A stretch of DNA of 64,000 bases from Paenibacillus sp. LHD-117 (GTDB lineage Bacteria; Bacillota; Bacilli; Paenibacillales; Paenibacillaceae): the NCBI RefSeq assembly GCF_030929555.1, contig NZ_JAVFVT010000039.1:1-64000 (forward strand). The letters are read 5' to 3'. The notes beneath the pieces are model-generated. The model was not told the DNA's origin. It was given only the letters and a program-made list of their open reading frames with translations, and did not search any database. How positions within the stretch are numbered: position 1 is the first letter of the stretch; each line of letters begins with the position of its first letter. The translations under genes and the position numbers were made by a program. Positions 9,442-17,711 of this stretch are shown here, one piece after another.

Positions 9442-10971
9442 TCACCCATCCGTATCGGGACGCTCTAGTAATTCTCTAATCCGGCTGCCAGGCAAGGGCC
9501 GCAAACCAATAGCGAAAAGAGGTAATAATGTATTTGCGTCGTGAACGCTCGTACGTGTGCTATACGTATATCGAGCGGCTTGAGCTTGCTGTTTGATCGA
9601 CACTGGCAGCGTAGTTAGACCAGCTGTACCACCATTGGATACTTGCCTTAGAAGCTCTTCTGGAGCTTCATTGATTTCCGTCTCTTCGCTTTGTACTTCC
9701 AAAATATAAAGTGATACAAACGATCGGCCGTCTCTGATAGACTCAACTTTTAGAACGCCTTCATCCTTCAGCTGCGCGATTACAAACTGCAACGAACGCA
9801 ATTTAACCCGCAGGGTATCCGCTAATTTTCTTTGAGACATACTTAACGACACGTGGAATTCTAGCTTATAGCGCTTTAGATACTTCAATAGATCCTCCCG
9901 GATCTCAGAGAAATGGTCTTGACGAACGGCCCGTTCCTTTTTTGGGGTAATTGGACGTAGACGTTCACCGGTCAACGCCTGGACCACTCTCCAGGAAGGG
10001 AACTTGTAATCTCCATCGTAGGCGTGCTGAATACATCTCTCCACCTCATCGAATGGAAACCCGTCCTTAATTATTTGATTATGCCAAACTCTCATACGAT
10101 CGGTTGCTTCCTCTATACTGATCTCATCGTGTTTCATAGCAATGGCCAATGTGAAAGCAGCATTATTCCGCCCGAGTTTTCTCCCGTTAGCAATTGCAAG
10201 CTTAGCAAAATCGCCATTCAAAAGCTTCTGAATAGCAGGCTGCCTGAGCAATTTTCCGTATTGAACAGATGCATCAAAATTAGTTTGTAATGGCATCTCG
10301 TCGAGTTCAAGGATTCCTTCATAAAAGCCTAATTCTGGTTTGTCCAAAGGATTAAAATAGACTACATTATCCGGGCGTGGTACACGAAAATAATGCTCTG
10401 CAGAAGCCGCATGCGGATCAGAACCAATTAGCCTGGCGATTTTCTTTAGCACGCGATCATATTGCTGTATGGTCTTATTGCTATTCCACATTCCTCGCAT
10501 TGGCTGCATCGGCAAATACACGTGGTATCCGGATGAGGTCTTGATGACAGCAGACACACGAAAGCCAAATGATTCTACATGTTCGATAAGTTCCAACGGG
10601 GAATAAAGATTCAATGCTTCCAGCTGCTCTTTATCAAAATCAAAGAACAAGCCAACGAGCCACCGGATCTGACGTTTAAAGAACGATTTATTTGTGTAAG
10701 ATAGATTTGGACGATAGTATTTGAATCCCTCGTTGATTCGTTGAAATAGAACGGGGAAGCTTCTAGCAGATTTCGGTTTGAACTTCATAGCCTCGGCGTC
10801 CTTGGCCAACGCGATCCAGCCAAACTGATTCTGCTTCACAAATACCCGCTCGAGGTTAGGCATCGTCATACTCGTAATGTGGCCCTCATACAGATAATGT
10901 AGAAGCTCCTCGTGTAAAGCCGGTTCAGTAGTTAGTTGGTACTCTTCCTTGTACGCCATTGCAAATGCCAT
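9442..10971 (-). CDS. Plasmid replication protein, PrimPol (AEP)-like primase with PriCT and winged-helix domains, 509 aa
   Basis: The start at 10971 follows an AAGGGAG ribosome site. An upstream TTG at 11016 has none. Motifs fit the archaeo-eukaryotic primase superfamily: a metal-binding FDFD near residues 110-113, SGYH near 147-150, and EHYFRVPRPD near 192-201. A PriCT-like helical segment (GRNNAAFTLAIAMKHDEIS) follows at about 268-290. The C-terminal ~65 residues look like a winged helix (LSMSQRKLADTLRV...). Such proteins initiate and prime plasmid replication. The ~1 kb of structured non-coding DNA immediately upstream supports a Rep role. The exact Rep family is uncertain. Confidence 0.75.
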   Translation of the reverse strand: MAFAMAYKEEYQLTTEPALHEELLHYLYEGHITSMTMPNLERVFVKQNQFGWIALAKDAEAMKFKPKSARSFPVLFQRINEGFKYYRPNLSYTNKSFFKRQIRWLVGLFFDFDKEQLEALNLYSPLELIEHVESFGFRVSAVIKTSSGYHVYLPMQPMRGMWNSNKTIQQYDRVLKKIARLIGSDPHAASAEHYFRVPRPDNVVYFNPLDKPELGFYEGILELDEMPLQTNFDASVQYGKLLRQPAIQKLLNGDFAKLAIANGRKLGRNNAAFTLAIAMKHDEISIEEATDRMRVWHNQIIKDGFPFDEVERCIQHAYDGDYKFPSWRVVQALTGERLRPITPKKERAVRQDHFSEIREDLLKYLKRYKLEFHVSLSMSQRKLADTLRVKLRSLQFVIAQLKDEGVLKVESIRDGRSFVSLYILEVQSEETEINEAPEELLRQVSNGGTAGLTTLPVSIKQQAQAARYTYSTRTSVHDANTLLPLFAIGLRPLPGSRIRELLERPDTDG

Positions 10972-11276
10972 TCGTGAAGTCTCCCTTACGATGAAATGCA
11001 AACCGATTTTTGACAATAAGAAACTAGAGCCTATGCCCTTAAATTTTTTTCGAAATTTAAAAGGGGCTTTTCATATTTTCCATGTAATTGATAGACCATT
11101 TATGATTTAATGGCTGCTTGTTGAGCAGGCCCTGAAACCCATGTAATCCGTCGAAAGATGTAGACCGCTTTGCCCTAAGTACCCAAGATTGTATACAGTT
11201 TTTTGTGAGAATCTTAGAATCTTTGTCGTAACATGTCGAAATCGAACTTGTTTTGTCGACAAAAGCTTCTAATCTC

Positions 11277-11305
11277 TTGAAAATCTCGTTTTTGCCTGCT
11301 ATACT
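11277..11305 (+). promoter_or_regulatory. Sigma-A promoter of the rep counter-transcript
   Basis: TTGAAA at 11277-11282 and TATACT at 11300-11305 have an optimal 17-bp spacer. It fires on the plus strand, opposite to rep, with a start expected near 11312. Confidence 0.8.
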
Positions 11306-11311
11306 GTATAC

Positions 11312-11522
11312 AATCGAAAGACAAAATTAAAGACGACCTCCATTCACCATTTCAAAAAATGGGAAGGAAGTTTTGCAAGGAAGTTTGGCAAGTTTGATGT
11401 TGCCGAGGCGGATTACCAGTCCGGATCGTCGGCGGCCACGGGTTACCAGCCCACGGCGATCTTTCACCTACACCTACAAATTACTCTTTAAAGCCCCTCA
11501 GACACCACTCTGAGGTTTTTTT
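11312..11522 (+). ncRNA. Putative counter-transcribed regulatory RNA of rep, ~210 nt
   Basis: The segment between the strong plus-strand promoter and the terminator at 11496-11522 has no credible open frame. It contains small hairpins (CCATT ... AATGG near 11347). It is complementary to the 5' leader of the rep mRNA if rep starts from the 11835-11864 promoter. In Inc18-type and similar plasmids an antisense RNA in this position limits Rep synthesis. That role is inferred here. Confidence 0.6.
11496..11522 (+). terminator. Intrinsic terminator of the counter-transcript
   Basis: CCTCAG (11496-11501) pairs with CTGAGG (11510-11515) and is followed by seven T residues at 11516-11522. Confidence 0.85.
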
Positions 11523-11575
11523 CTATGTAAAACGCATGATCGGGTTACCAATCCGCTCACACGCTATTACCCAAC

Positions 11576-11637
11576 AAAAAAGGGCAGATGCAGTGCTGGA
11601 AATGCGATTAGTCGCATATCCCGCCTGACATCTGCCC
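11576..11637 (-). terminator. Leader attenuator candidate upstream of rep
   Basis: On the minus strand GGGCAGATG (11637-11629) pairs with CATCTGCCC (11590-11582) around an inner ATGCGA/TCGCAT hairpin, and a six-T run follows at 11581-11576. It lies in the rep leader between the minus promoter and the antisense RNA region, as expected for transcription attenuation. It is preceded in the same transcript by two other long inverted repeats (11657-11714 and 11771-11817) that could form alternative structures. Confidence 0.6.
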
Positions 11638-11834
11638 GTTGTATACCGATTCTCCAGGGGAAGCCACAGTGCCCGAAATTACCAGGGTTTTTCACTGCGA
11701 TTTCTGACTTCCCCCTCTTGATAACCCGTTAGCCATCAAGTATACTAAAGACAGATGTCAAGTCAATTGGAATCCACTTTATCTCCTCGGGGCCGAATCC
11801 AAAGGATGAAGTGGATTTCTCATTTCTTGTGAAC

Positions 11835-11864
11835 ATTATAGCAAGGGTTGCTAGAGACTAGCAA
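11835..11864 (-). promoter_or_regulatory. Candidate rep promoter
   Basis: On the minus strand TTGCTA (11864-11859) and TATAAT (11840-11835) are 18 bp apart. This would give a leader of about 850 nt before the rep start at 10971. The -35 box overlaps a plus-strand terminator hairpin. Confidence 0.6.
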
Positions 11865-11874
11865 TCCTTTTTTT
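11845..11874 (+). terminator. Plus-strand intrinsic terminator within the rep control region
   Basis: GGGTTGCTAG (11845-11854) pairs with CTAGCAATCC (11858-11867) over a 3-nt loop and is followed by seven T residues. It may stop read-through from the counter-transcript before the regulator gene. Confidence 0.8.
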
Positions 11875-12024
11875 CATTTCATCCACATCTGGACAGTTTT
11901 TATGTTCTTTATATTTACATTTTGTTGCTTATTGTATACATACTATTGATAGCAATAGATTGTTAGCTAGATAAGTTCTCTCTATTTTTGATACGCTATT
12001 CTCTATAAAGAGAGGGCGATATCC

Positions 12025-12264
12025 TTGAGAAAATTACCGAAACCACAACCATTGAAGGCGCTTAGATCTATCAAGCATTTGACCCAGGAACAACTAGCTC
12101 ATGCCGCAGGTATCACTCTGCTGTATTACCGCAAGATTGAAAAAGGCCCCGCTAATGGCGGGAGTGTACCCACCGTTAAAATTGCAAAGAAAATATCGAA
12201 ATCACTCGGCGTCACCGTCTACGACATCCTGGAATGGGAAGAAGAAGAACCAGAAACCTTGTGA
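12025..12264 (+). CDS. XRE-family HTH regulator, 79 aa
   Basis: A TTG start at 12025 follows AGAGGG (12011-12016) with an 8-nt spacer. The protein is a single Cro/CI-type helix-turn-helix: LTQEQLAHAAGITLLYYRKIE provides helices 2 and 3, and the tail is acidic. It is transcribed away from rep on the far side of the control region. A TGTATACA palindrome at 11932-11940 lies ~85 bp upstream of its start, with related copies around the rep promoters. It is therefore a plausible copy-number or self regulator. This is inferred from position only. Confidence 0.75.
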   Translation: MRKLPKPQPLKALRSIKHLTQEQLAHAAGITLLYYRKIEKGPANGGSVPTVKIAKKISKSLGVTVYDILEWEEEEPETL

Positions 12265-12271
12265 TCTGCGC

Positions 12272-12760
12272 TTAAAGCTCTACCTTAGGAGCTCCGTACT
12301 TCTCGATCAGGGCTTCCCTATGAATTAGCCATTGGCGCCCCTTCTGCAAAACGAGCCCTCGCCTGATCTCTGTATCGAACTTCCGATCTCGCTTGATTGA
12401 ATTATTTAAAAGCGTATTTGGTGTAATGTCAAAAGCCTTCTCTGCATCCTGAATCGTTAAGTAATCATCAAGTGTTTTGCTCAACACTCTAATTTGAAGA
12501 CGGCCGGCTTGCTCCAGTTCACCCAAAATGATCTGCAGCTGCTTCAATGCCACGCTGGCCATTTCAATGTCATTCAGTACTTTCGTTAAATCCGTTAATT
12601 CCTTTACTTCGCTCCGGAAATTGAATTCCACTTCGGCCAGCACCGCCCCAGTGGGCTTCACCGGAGTAAGAGACGTTTGTTTCTCATGAATAAACTTTTT
12701 CAGCTTCTCCAGAGCCTTGATAACTGCCGACTCTTTCCCCTTTATTTGAACCGTAATCAC
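12272..12760 (-). CDS. Coiled-coil protein with C-terminal HTH-like domain, 162 aa
   Basis: A GTG start at 12760 follows AAGGGGG with a 9-nt spacer. The first ~100 residues are helical and heptad-rich. Residues ~105-160 (DYLTIQDAEKAFDITPNTLL ... RQWLIHREALIEKYG) resemble the DNA-binding part of MerR/excisionase-type proteins. Its start lies 77 bp inside the preceding membrane-protein gene, an overlap supported by the ribosome site. No specific function is recognised. Confidence 0.6.
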   Translation of the reverse strand: MITVQIKGKESAVIKALEKLKKFIHEKQTSLTPVKPTGAVLAEVEFNFRSEVKELTDLTKVLNDIEMASVALKQLQIILGELEQAGRLQIRVLSKTLDDYLTIQDAEKAFDITPNTLLNNSIKRDRKFDTEIRRGLVLQKGRQWLIHREALIEKYGAPKVEL

Positions 12761-13397
12761 CTGTAGCTTCCCCCTTCGAGCGTGGTCGAATCACACAAAC
12801 TCTCCAAACAATCCGATCAGGCATATAATAAACCCGTCCATAGAACTCTTCCTGTTTACGACTGAACTTCGCTTTTGACATGACAAGGAAATAGACTGGA
12901 GTCATTACCCCTTCATACTCTACAAGATCAGCCATTGATTGTATCTTCGCGCGCTGCTTAGCCCCAAAGTCCGTATATGTGTTACCGATAAAAACCGGAT
13001 TCTCTCCCCATACATCGCTACTTAGCATGGCCAAATCATCATTCATGCACCGAATACTTGCTTTCATGGACTTACGCTGCTTCATTTTCCGTGCATTCAC
13101 GTGCAGCTTGTACACGTTCTGACTTGCAATCGGTTCTTTGCGTACAAAAAGTCGCGCTAGATTCACATGGACGGGCATGACAAAATAATAACTCAGCCCC
13201 AGCTCTTTCGACTTTTTACGGTAATACTCCATAGTGAGTGCTGCAGAAGCGAGGTAGGCTATGGCTATTATCGCTAAGACTACCGAGAGGGTTACCATCT
13301 CCCACACAAGAGAAAAGAAAGCAATAATAATAACAATTGAAACTCCTAGACCCGCGATTTCATCAGAACTGAACCAGGACCACCATCTATTTTTCAT
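12684..13397 (-). CDS. Membrane protein of unknown function, 237 aa
   Basis: Two adjacent hydrophobic segments occupy residues ~14-55. A basic soluble domain with no motif I recognise follows. It starts 9 bp after the upstream hypothetical gene ends and overlaps the downstream HTH-like gene, so the three probably form one operon. Confidence 0.6.
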   Translation of the reverse strand: MKNRWWSWFSSDEIAGLGVSIVIIIAFFSLVWEMVTLSVVLAIIAIAYLASAALTMEYYRKKSKELGLSYYFVMPVHVNLARLFVRKEPIASQNVYKLHVNARKMKQRKSMKASIRCMNDDLAMLSSDVWGENPVFIGNTYTDFGAKQRAKIQSMADLVEYEGVMTPVYFLVMSKAKFSRKQEEFYGRVYYMPDRIVWRVCVIRPRSKGEATGDYGSNKGERVGSYQGSGEAEKVYS

Positions 13398-13406
13398 AGC
13401 AGCATC

Positions 13407-14042
13407 CTACTTGCGAGTAGGACTTGTACGGTAATATTTGTATTCCTCTACCCTATCCTCGAGTTTCACGTAATGAGGCTTCCATGTTGGCTCCTGCAGC
13501 TTCTCAGGATCTACCTTAATGTAATCCGCGAGCTCGCCGGCACCTGGAATTACCGGGAAAGGTCCTCTCAGATCGGCTTCTGTCGTGACGTCTTCCGACT
13601 GTACACTGAAGGTTGGGATCCGCTCGTAAAGCTCCAGGTAACCACACTTTACAAGTGAGGCCATTGTGGTCCATTCATCCCAGAAATCCAAAATGACCGG
13701 TTCATTTTCGTTATCAAATTCAACTGCTCCTGCCTCATCAATCTCATCCTGGTGACGTGAAATCAGGTTGTCGAAAAAAGGACCTGCTCCGGAGTAGACA
13801 CGTGCATGAACGCTAAGCGCAGCCAACGTCTGACCAGCGACGTCTCTCAATAAGCGGCCAAGCATCATGATTTGTGTTGTACGATCGTCACAATCGCTGT
13901 ATGCCGGGTCGCAGAGAAGATCGAACAAACCGATCGGCGTGTCCGATTCTCCTCTTTGGCCAGAATATAGTTGAAAGTAATAGGGACGCTGTGCTGTACC
14001 AACTTCTTCAATCCAGTTTCTTGTATCAATAAACTTCTTCAT
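13407..14042 (-). CDS. Hypothetical protein, 211 aa
   Basis: It opens with GAGGGAAGGG upstream of ATG at 14042. It is a soluble acidic protein with no recognised motif. It leads a three-gene minus-strand cluster with the membrane and HTH-like proteins. The upstream gap to 14111 contains only a perfect palindrome. Confidence 0.6.
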   Translation of the reverse strand: MKKFIDTRNWIEEVGTAQRPYYFQLYSGQRGESDTPIGLFDLLCDPAYSDCDDRTTQIMMLGRLLRDVAGQTLAALSVHARVYSGAGPFFDNLISRHQDEIDEAGAVEFDNENEPVILDFWDEWTTMASLVKCGYLELYERIPTFSVQSEDVTTEADLRGPFPVIPGAGELADYIKVDPEKLQEPTWKPHYVKLEDRVEEYKYYRTSPTRK

Positions 14043-14078
14043 GGTCGATCCCTTCCCTCAGATGGTATTTTCCACATA

Positions 14079-14110
14079 ATAGCATTGACTTTTTAAAAAG
14101 TCAATGCTAT
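14079..14110. other. Perfect 32-bp palindrome abutting the amidoligase stop codon
   Basis: The arms ATAGCATTGACTTTTT and AAAAAGTCAATGCTAT are exact complements with no loop. It touches the stop codon of the amidoligase gene. It lacks a strong trailing T-run, but the U-rich stem could act as a terminator. An operator for the downstream three-gene cluster is the alternative. Confidence 0.7.
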
Positions 14111-15751
14111 CTAGCTTCTCCCTCTCTCGAATAACCAGGCGGCTGCTAAGCGGTCTCTATCGTTCCCAAGCACGTCTGCGAACTTACGGAAGTGATCCAC
14201 TTCCATGTCCGCAGAACAGTCATCCGAGCGTCTGAGATGATCATCAACTTGATTGAAAGCCGGCGTCAAAGCACTTTGCCTACTACTTTTTTGAATCACA
14301 GCAGCTTGATGTACAAGTGCGTTTGCAACTTGTATTTGTGCCTGCCATTGACGGTGATCTAGTGTTGAATTTGGATATCTCATTTCAATTGCTGGTCGTG
14401 GTTGGTAAGAATCATCAATATTTGTTGTATTGAAAAGTGTATATCGACTGCTCGATAAGCGTTGTCTGGCCAATGCTGCAGGTTCCAATGCGTTTATCTG
14501 CCTGGCGGAAGAAGGCAATGGTGCTGCATAATCTGTTCCTCGATGTCGGCCTGCTTGTCCAGTTTGCCGATAACCATCTGCATCAGCCCCACCAATTCGA
14601 TAAATGCTCTTCTCATAGGCCACCCCAATTCTCGCGAGACGCTGCCACGCATGAGTACGATGATCCATTGGTGCAATTCCAATGTGAACATGACCTCCAC
14701 AGGAATCATTGACACTGCATCCTAGTTCTTTTAATCGGGTACATGCTCGTTCAATTTGTTGCCAAGTTTCTGGTCGATCGTAAAGGATTGGAGAAACGAG
14801 TTCTAGACCTCTTGGTTCGATTGAGATATCTGTCTCTAGCTTCCAATAACCAGGGCCGGCACTGCCCATATGATACGCATGATAATCCGGACGATCTAAG
14901 AGTCCTTCTTCATATAAAGCTCGAGCTACTTCGCTGGCTGAGACATTCCGCGGAAAAGTAAACTCCACTTCCATACCAAAGCTATTTCCGGTATTCCCTA
15001 ATACATTATCGTACTGATAATCCCATTCTTGTTTAGCACGACGTTCTAAGTCATCCCAGGCTTCATCATCCTCGTGGACAAGCACTCCGTCGAATCCTCT
15101 TGATTGGCGCCATTGATCCAGGACAGATTCTCTTTCTTCTTCAATTAGCCAATCCGATGTCGCGAATGAACGCAGCGCATCCTCGTGTCTTGATTGATCA
15201 ACAATTGAACGGATTGTAGGATCGACCTGAACCTCTCTAGGCACAGTAAACTCAATATCTCGGCGTGCAGCATTAAAAGCATCAATATGTCTGCATGTAC
15301 CACCAGTGAACCTTAACCTATGTTGGAAATGTAAACAGGTACATGAAGCCGGTGTCACATCATACGTATGTCCCGAAGCCGAAGAAACGCGCCCATGATG
15401 TTCATCCGAAAATTCAACTCGACAGTCTTCGGTTTGGCCTCTTGCCTGGGACCAAACATTAGATACCGTTCGGTCTATAGAAACTTGAGGCGAATTCTGC
15501 AGGTCGTTATTATCCCCCCCTGCTCTCCTCCTAGATAACCTTTGTCTATATGCCTCCTGAGCAGCTATAGCAGCGTGTATTTGTAATCGGTTTGCATCGA
15601 GTTGAGCACCGATAGAAGTCGCATAGGCTAAAGCCTTTTCAAAAATAACACCAAATCGCTTGGCACAAACAGGACCCATGGAGACAGCTACAGAAGTTGG
15701 GTTCGTGAGTTTTCTATTACATACTCGACATGTGCTAAAAGCCGGCATCAC
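14111..15751 (-). CDS. Amidoligase-family protein with N-terminal DUF6011-like and SWIM zinc fingers, 546 aa
   Basis: The start GTG at 15751 (or ATG at 15748) follows AAAGGAGT. An N-terminal C8-x2-C11 ... C29 knuckle matches DUF6011-type zinc binding. A SWIM finger follows (C137-x-C139 ... C153-x-H155). The C-terminal half carries amidoligase (GCS/glutamine-synthetase-like) signatures: GMEVEF at 259-264, WKLETDIS near 303-310, GLELVSP near 315-321, GGHVHIG at 352-358 and IEMRYPNSTLD near 455-465. Amidoligases form ATP-dependent peptide or isopeptide bonds. The substrate is unknown. No peptidase or GAT partner is visible next to it. The SWIM finger suggests DNA or protein binding. Confidence 0.75.
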   Translation of the reverse strand: MMPAFSTCRVCNRKLTNPTSVAVSMGPVCAKRFGVIFEKALAYATSIGAQLDANRLQIHAAIAAQEAYRQRLSRRRAGGDNNDLQNSPQVSIDRTVSNVWSQARGQTEDCRVEFSDEHHGRVSSASGHTYDVTPASCTCLHFQHRLRFTGGTCRHIDAFNAARRDIEFTVPREVQVDPTIRSIVDQSRHEDALRSFATSDWLIEEERESVLDQWRQSRGFDGVLVHEDDEAWDDLERRAKQEWDYQYDNVLGNTGNSFGMEVEFTFPRNVSASEVARALYEEGLLDRPDYHAYHMGSAGPGYWKLETDISIEPRGLELVSPILYDRPETWQQIERACTRLKELGCSVNDSCGGHVHIGIAPMDHRTHAWQRLARIGVAYEKSIYRIGGADADGYRQTGQAGRHRGTDYAAPLPSSARQINALEPAALARQRLSSSRYTLFNTTNIDDSYQPRPAIEMRYPNSTLDHRQWQAQIQVANALVHQAAVIQKSSRQSALTPAFNQVDDHLRRSDDCSADMEVDHFRKFADVLGNDRDRLAAAWLFERGRS

Positions 15752-15879
15752 GCAAACACTCCTTTTGAACTACCATATAGTTCAATTCTACCATTTAAGA
15801 TAATAGTTTCATATAAATATTTGACTTTTTTAAGAGTCTTATCGGTTACTTGCAGAAACGCTGTGAAGTAACGATCGCG

Positions 15880-17650
15880 CGGTATGGAGTCACCTCCGTT
15901 GCAAAGCCCGGCCGCGAACCAAGTATCGTAGCACCGAATCCTCACGCTGCAGATCCGGATCTCGCCGGCGCAGCTGCAGCTCGACGATCGCCGACAGCGC
16001 TGGCCAACCACCAGGAACGCCGCGGAAGCCGCGCGCTATAAATCCGGATCCCGCCGGCGCAGCAGCAGCTCCGTGATCGCTGGCCACACTCGGCCGCGCA
16101 CCAGGAACGTCTCGAGCTGGTTCCTGCAGGAGCAGTCACGGCGACGTTGGCCAACAACTCCGGATCGGGATCCGCCGGCGGTGAGCAGCAGCTCCGCGCT
16201 CGATGGCCACACTCGGCTGCGCACCAGGAACGTCCGCGGCTGCCACACGCTGCAGCTCCTCGTTCGCCGGCTGCGCTCGGCCAAGAACCAGGAACGACCA
16301 CGGCGGCCAAGTGCTGCAGCTCCTGATCACGGCTGCACCTGGCCAAGCACCCGAGATGTCCGCGGCGCCCGCTCGCTGCAGATCCGGATCCCGCCGGCGC
16401 ATATGCAGCTCCTCGTTCGCCGGCTGCGCCTGGCCAAGAACCAGGAACGCCGGCGGCGCGCAGCAGCTCCATGATCGATGGTCACACTCGGCCGTGCACC
16501 AGGAACGTCTCGTGCCGGTGATCGTACTGAAGGTGCAGCCGCGGCGCCGTTGGCCAATAACTACGGACCCGGATCCGCCGGCGGTGAGCAGCAGTTCCGC
16601 GATCGATGGCCACACCCGGCCGCGCACCAGGGACGTCTCGAGCCGGCTCCTGCAGTGGCAGCCGCGGCGACGTTGGCCAACAACTCCGGATCCGGATCCG
16701 CCAGCGGCGCGCAGCATCTCTCCGATCGCTGGCCACACTCGACCGCGCACCAGGAACTTCTCGTGCCGGTGATCGTGCTGCAGGTGCAGCCGCCGGCGAC
16801 GTTGGCCAAGAGCTCCTCTTCCGGATCCGCCGGCCTCGGGCGGCAGCTTCGCGATCGATGGCCATACCCGGCCGCGTACCAGGAGTCACGCGCCCGTAAT
16901 CGTGCTGCAGATGTCGGCACGGCGCCCTACAGCTCCTCCAGATCCGCCGGCGGCGCGCAAGCTGCTCCGCGATCGATGGCCACGCTCGGCCGCCACCAGG
17001 AAAGTCTTAAGCTGGATCCTGCAGGAGCAGCCGCGGCGACGTTGGCCAACAGATCCTTCTCCGGAGCTGCCGGCTGCGTGCAGCAGCTCCGCGATCGATG
17101 GCCACGCTCGGCCGCGAACCAGGAACATCTCGAGCCTCTGACGTACTGCAGGTGCAGCCGCCGACGACGTTGGCCAACACATCCTCTTCCGGAGGATCCG
17201 CCGGTGGCGCGCAGCAGCTCCACGTTCGCTGGCCGCGGCCGGCCCGCGTACCAGGAACGTCTCGAGCCGGTGATCGTGCTGCAGGCGCAGCCGCCGGCGA
17301 CGTTGGCCAACAGCTCCTCTTCCGGATCCGCCGGCGGTGCGCATCACTTCCGCGATCGATGGCCACGCCCGGCCGCGCACCAGGAACGTCTCGAGCTAGA
17401 TCCTGCAGGAGCAGCCGCGCGACGTTGACCAACAGCTCCTCCTCCGGATCCGCCGGCAGCTCGCAGCAACTCCGTGATCGATGGCCACGCCCGGCCGCGC
17501 ACCAGGAACGTCTCGTTGGTGATCGTGCTGCAGGCGCAGCAGCGGTGTCGTTGGCCAGCAACTCCTTCTCCGGATCCGCAGGCGGTTCGCAGCTGCTCCT
17601 CAGGCACGGCCGCGCAGCAGGAACGTCACGCTACGGCGATCTGCAGGATC
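15880..17650 (+). repeat. GC-rich palindrome-dense repeat island C, mixed ~90- and ~126-bp units
   Basis: About 15 cores of CACCAGGAACG type lie on the plus strand (near 16012, 16101, 16224, 16291, 16441, 16498, 16627, 16748, 16880, 16997, 17119, 17250, 17380, 17502 and 17609). From 16498 onward the period is ~120-132 bp. Further left it is irregular and shorter. Units carry CTGCAG, GGATCC, TCCGGA, GCCGGC, CGATCG, TGGCCA, CTCGAG and CCGCGG. Base composition is sharply higher in GC than the flanking genes. Its right edge abuts the terminator of the antitoxin gene. Its left edge is ~130 bp upstream of the amidoligase start. The AT-rich 15752-15880 stretch holds that gene's leader. Confidence 0.9.
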
Positions 17651-17668
17651 ATAACATGCTCATATAAA

Positions 17669-17700
17669 TAAAAAAGACCCATCATATTTGCGATGGGTCT
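17669..17700 (-). terminator. Intrinsic terminator of the MqsR/Panacea operon
   Basis: AGACCCATC (17675-17683) pairs with GATGGGTCT (17692-17700). On the minus strand an uninterrupted U-run follows, opposite the A-run at 17669-17674. Repeat island C begins directly beyond it. Confidence 0.85.
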
Positions 17701-17711
17701 CCTGCTTAATA

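Larger units (their letters stand above)
10972..12024. other. Replication control region (rep leader, antisense RNA, candidate origin)
   Basis: This 1.05-kb stretch has no convincing gene. It contains an AT-rich long hairpin at 11035-11067 just upstream of rep. There is a plus-strand promoter and ~210-nt RNA, and a minus-strand promoter at 11835-11864. Three nested inverted repeats lie in the rep leader: 11582-11637, 11657-11714 and 11771-11817. TGTATACA-type motifs occur at 11189-11197, 11305-11313, 11639-11647 (one mismatch) and 11932-11940. The overall plan resembles antisense-controlled theta plasmids of Gram-positive bacteria. The origin itself is not pinpointed. Confidence 0.55.

Noticed and set aside
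15880-17650. Integron-type attC array
   Set aside because: No integron integrase, no cassette ORFs between the repeats and no canonical core-site consensus. Units are tandem rather than separating genes one by one.
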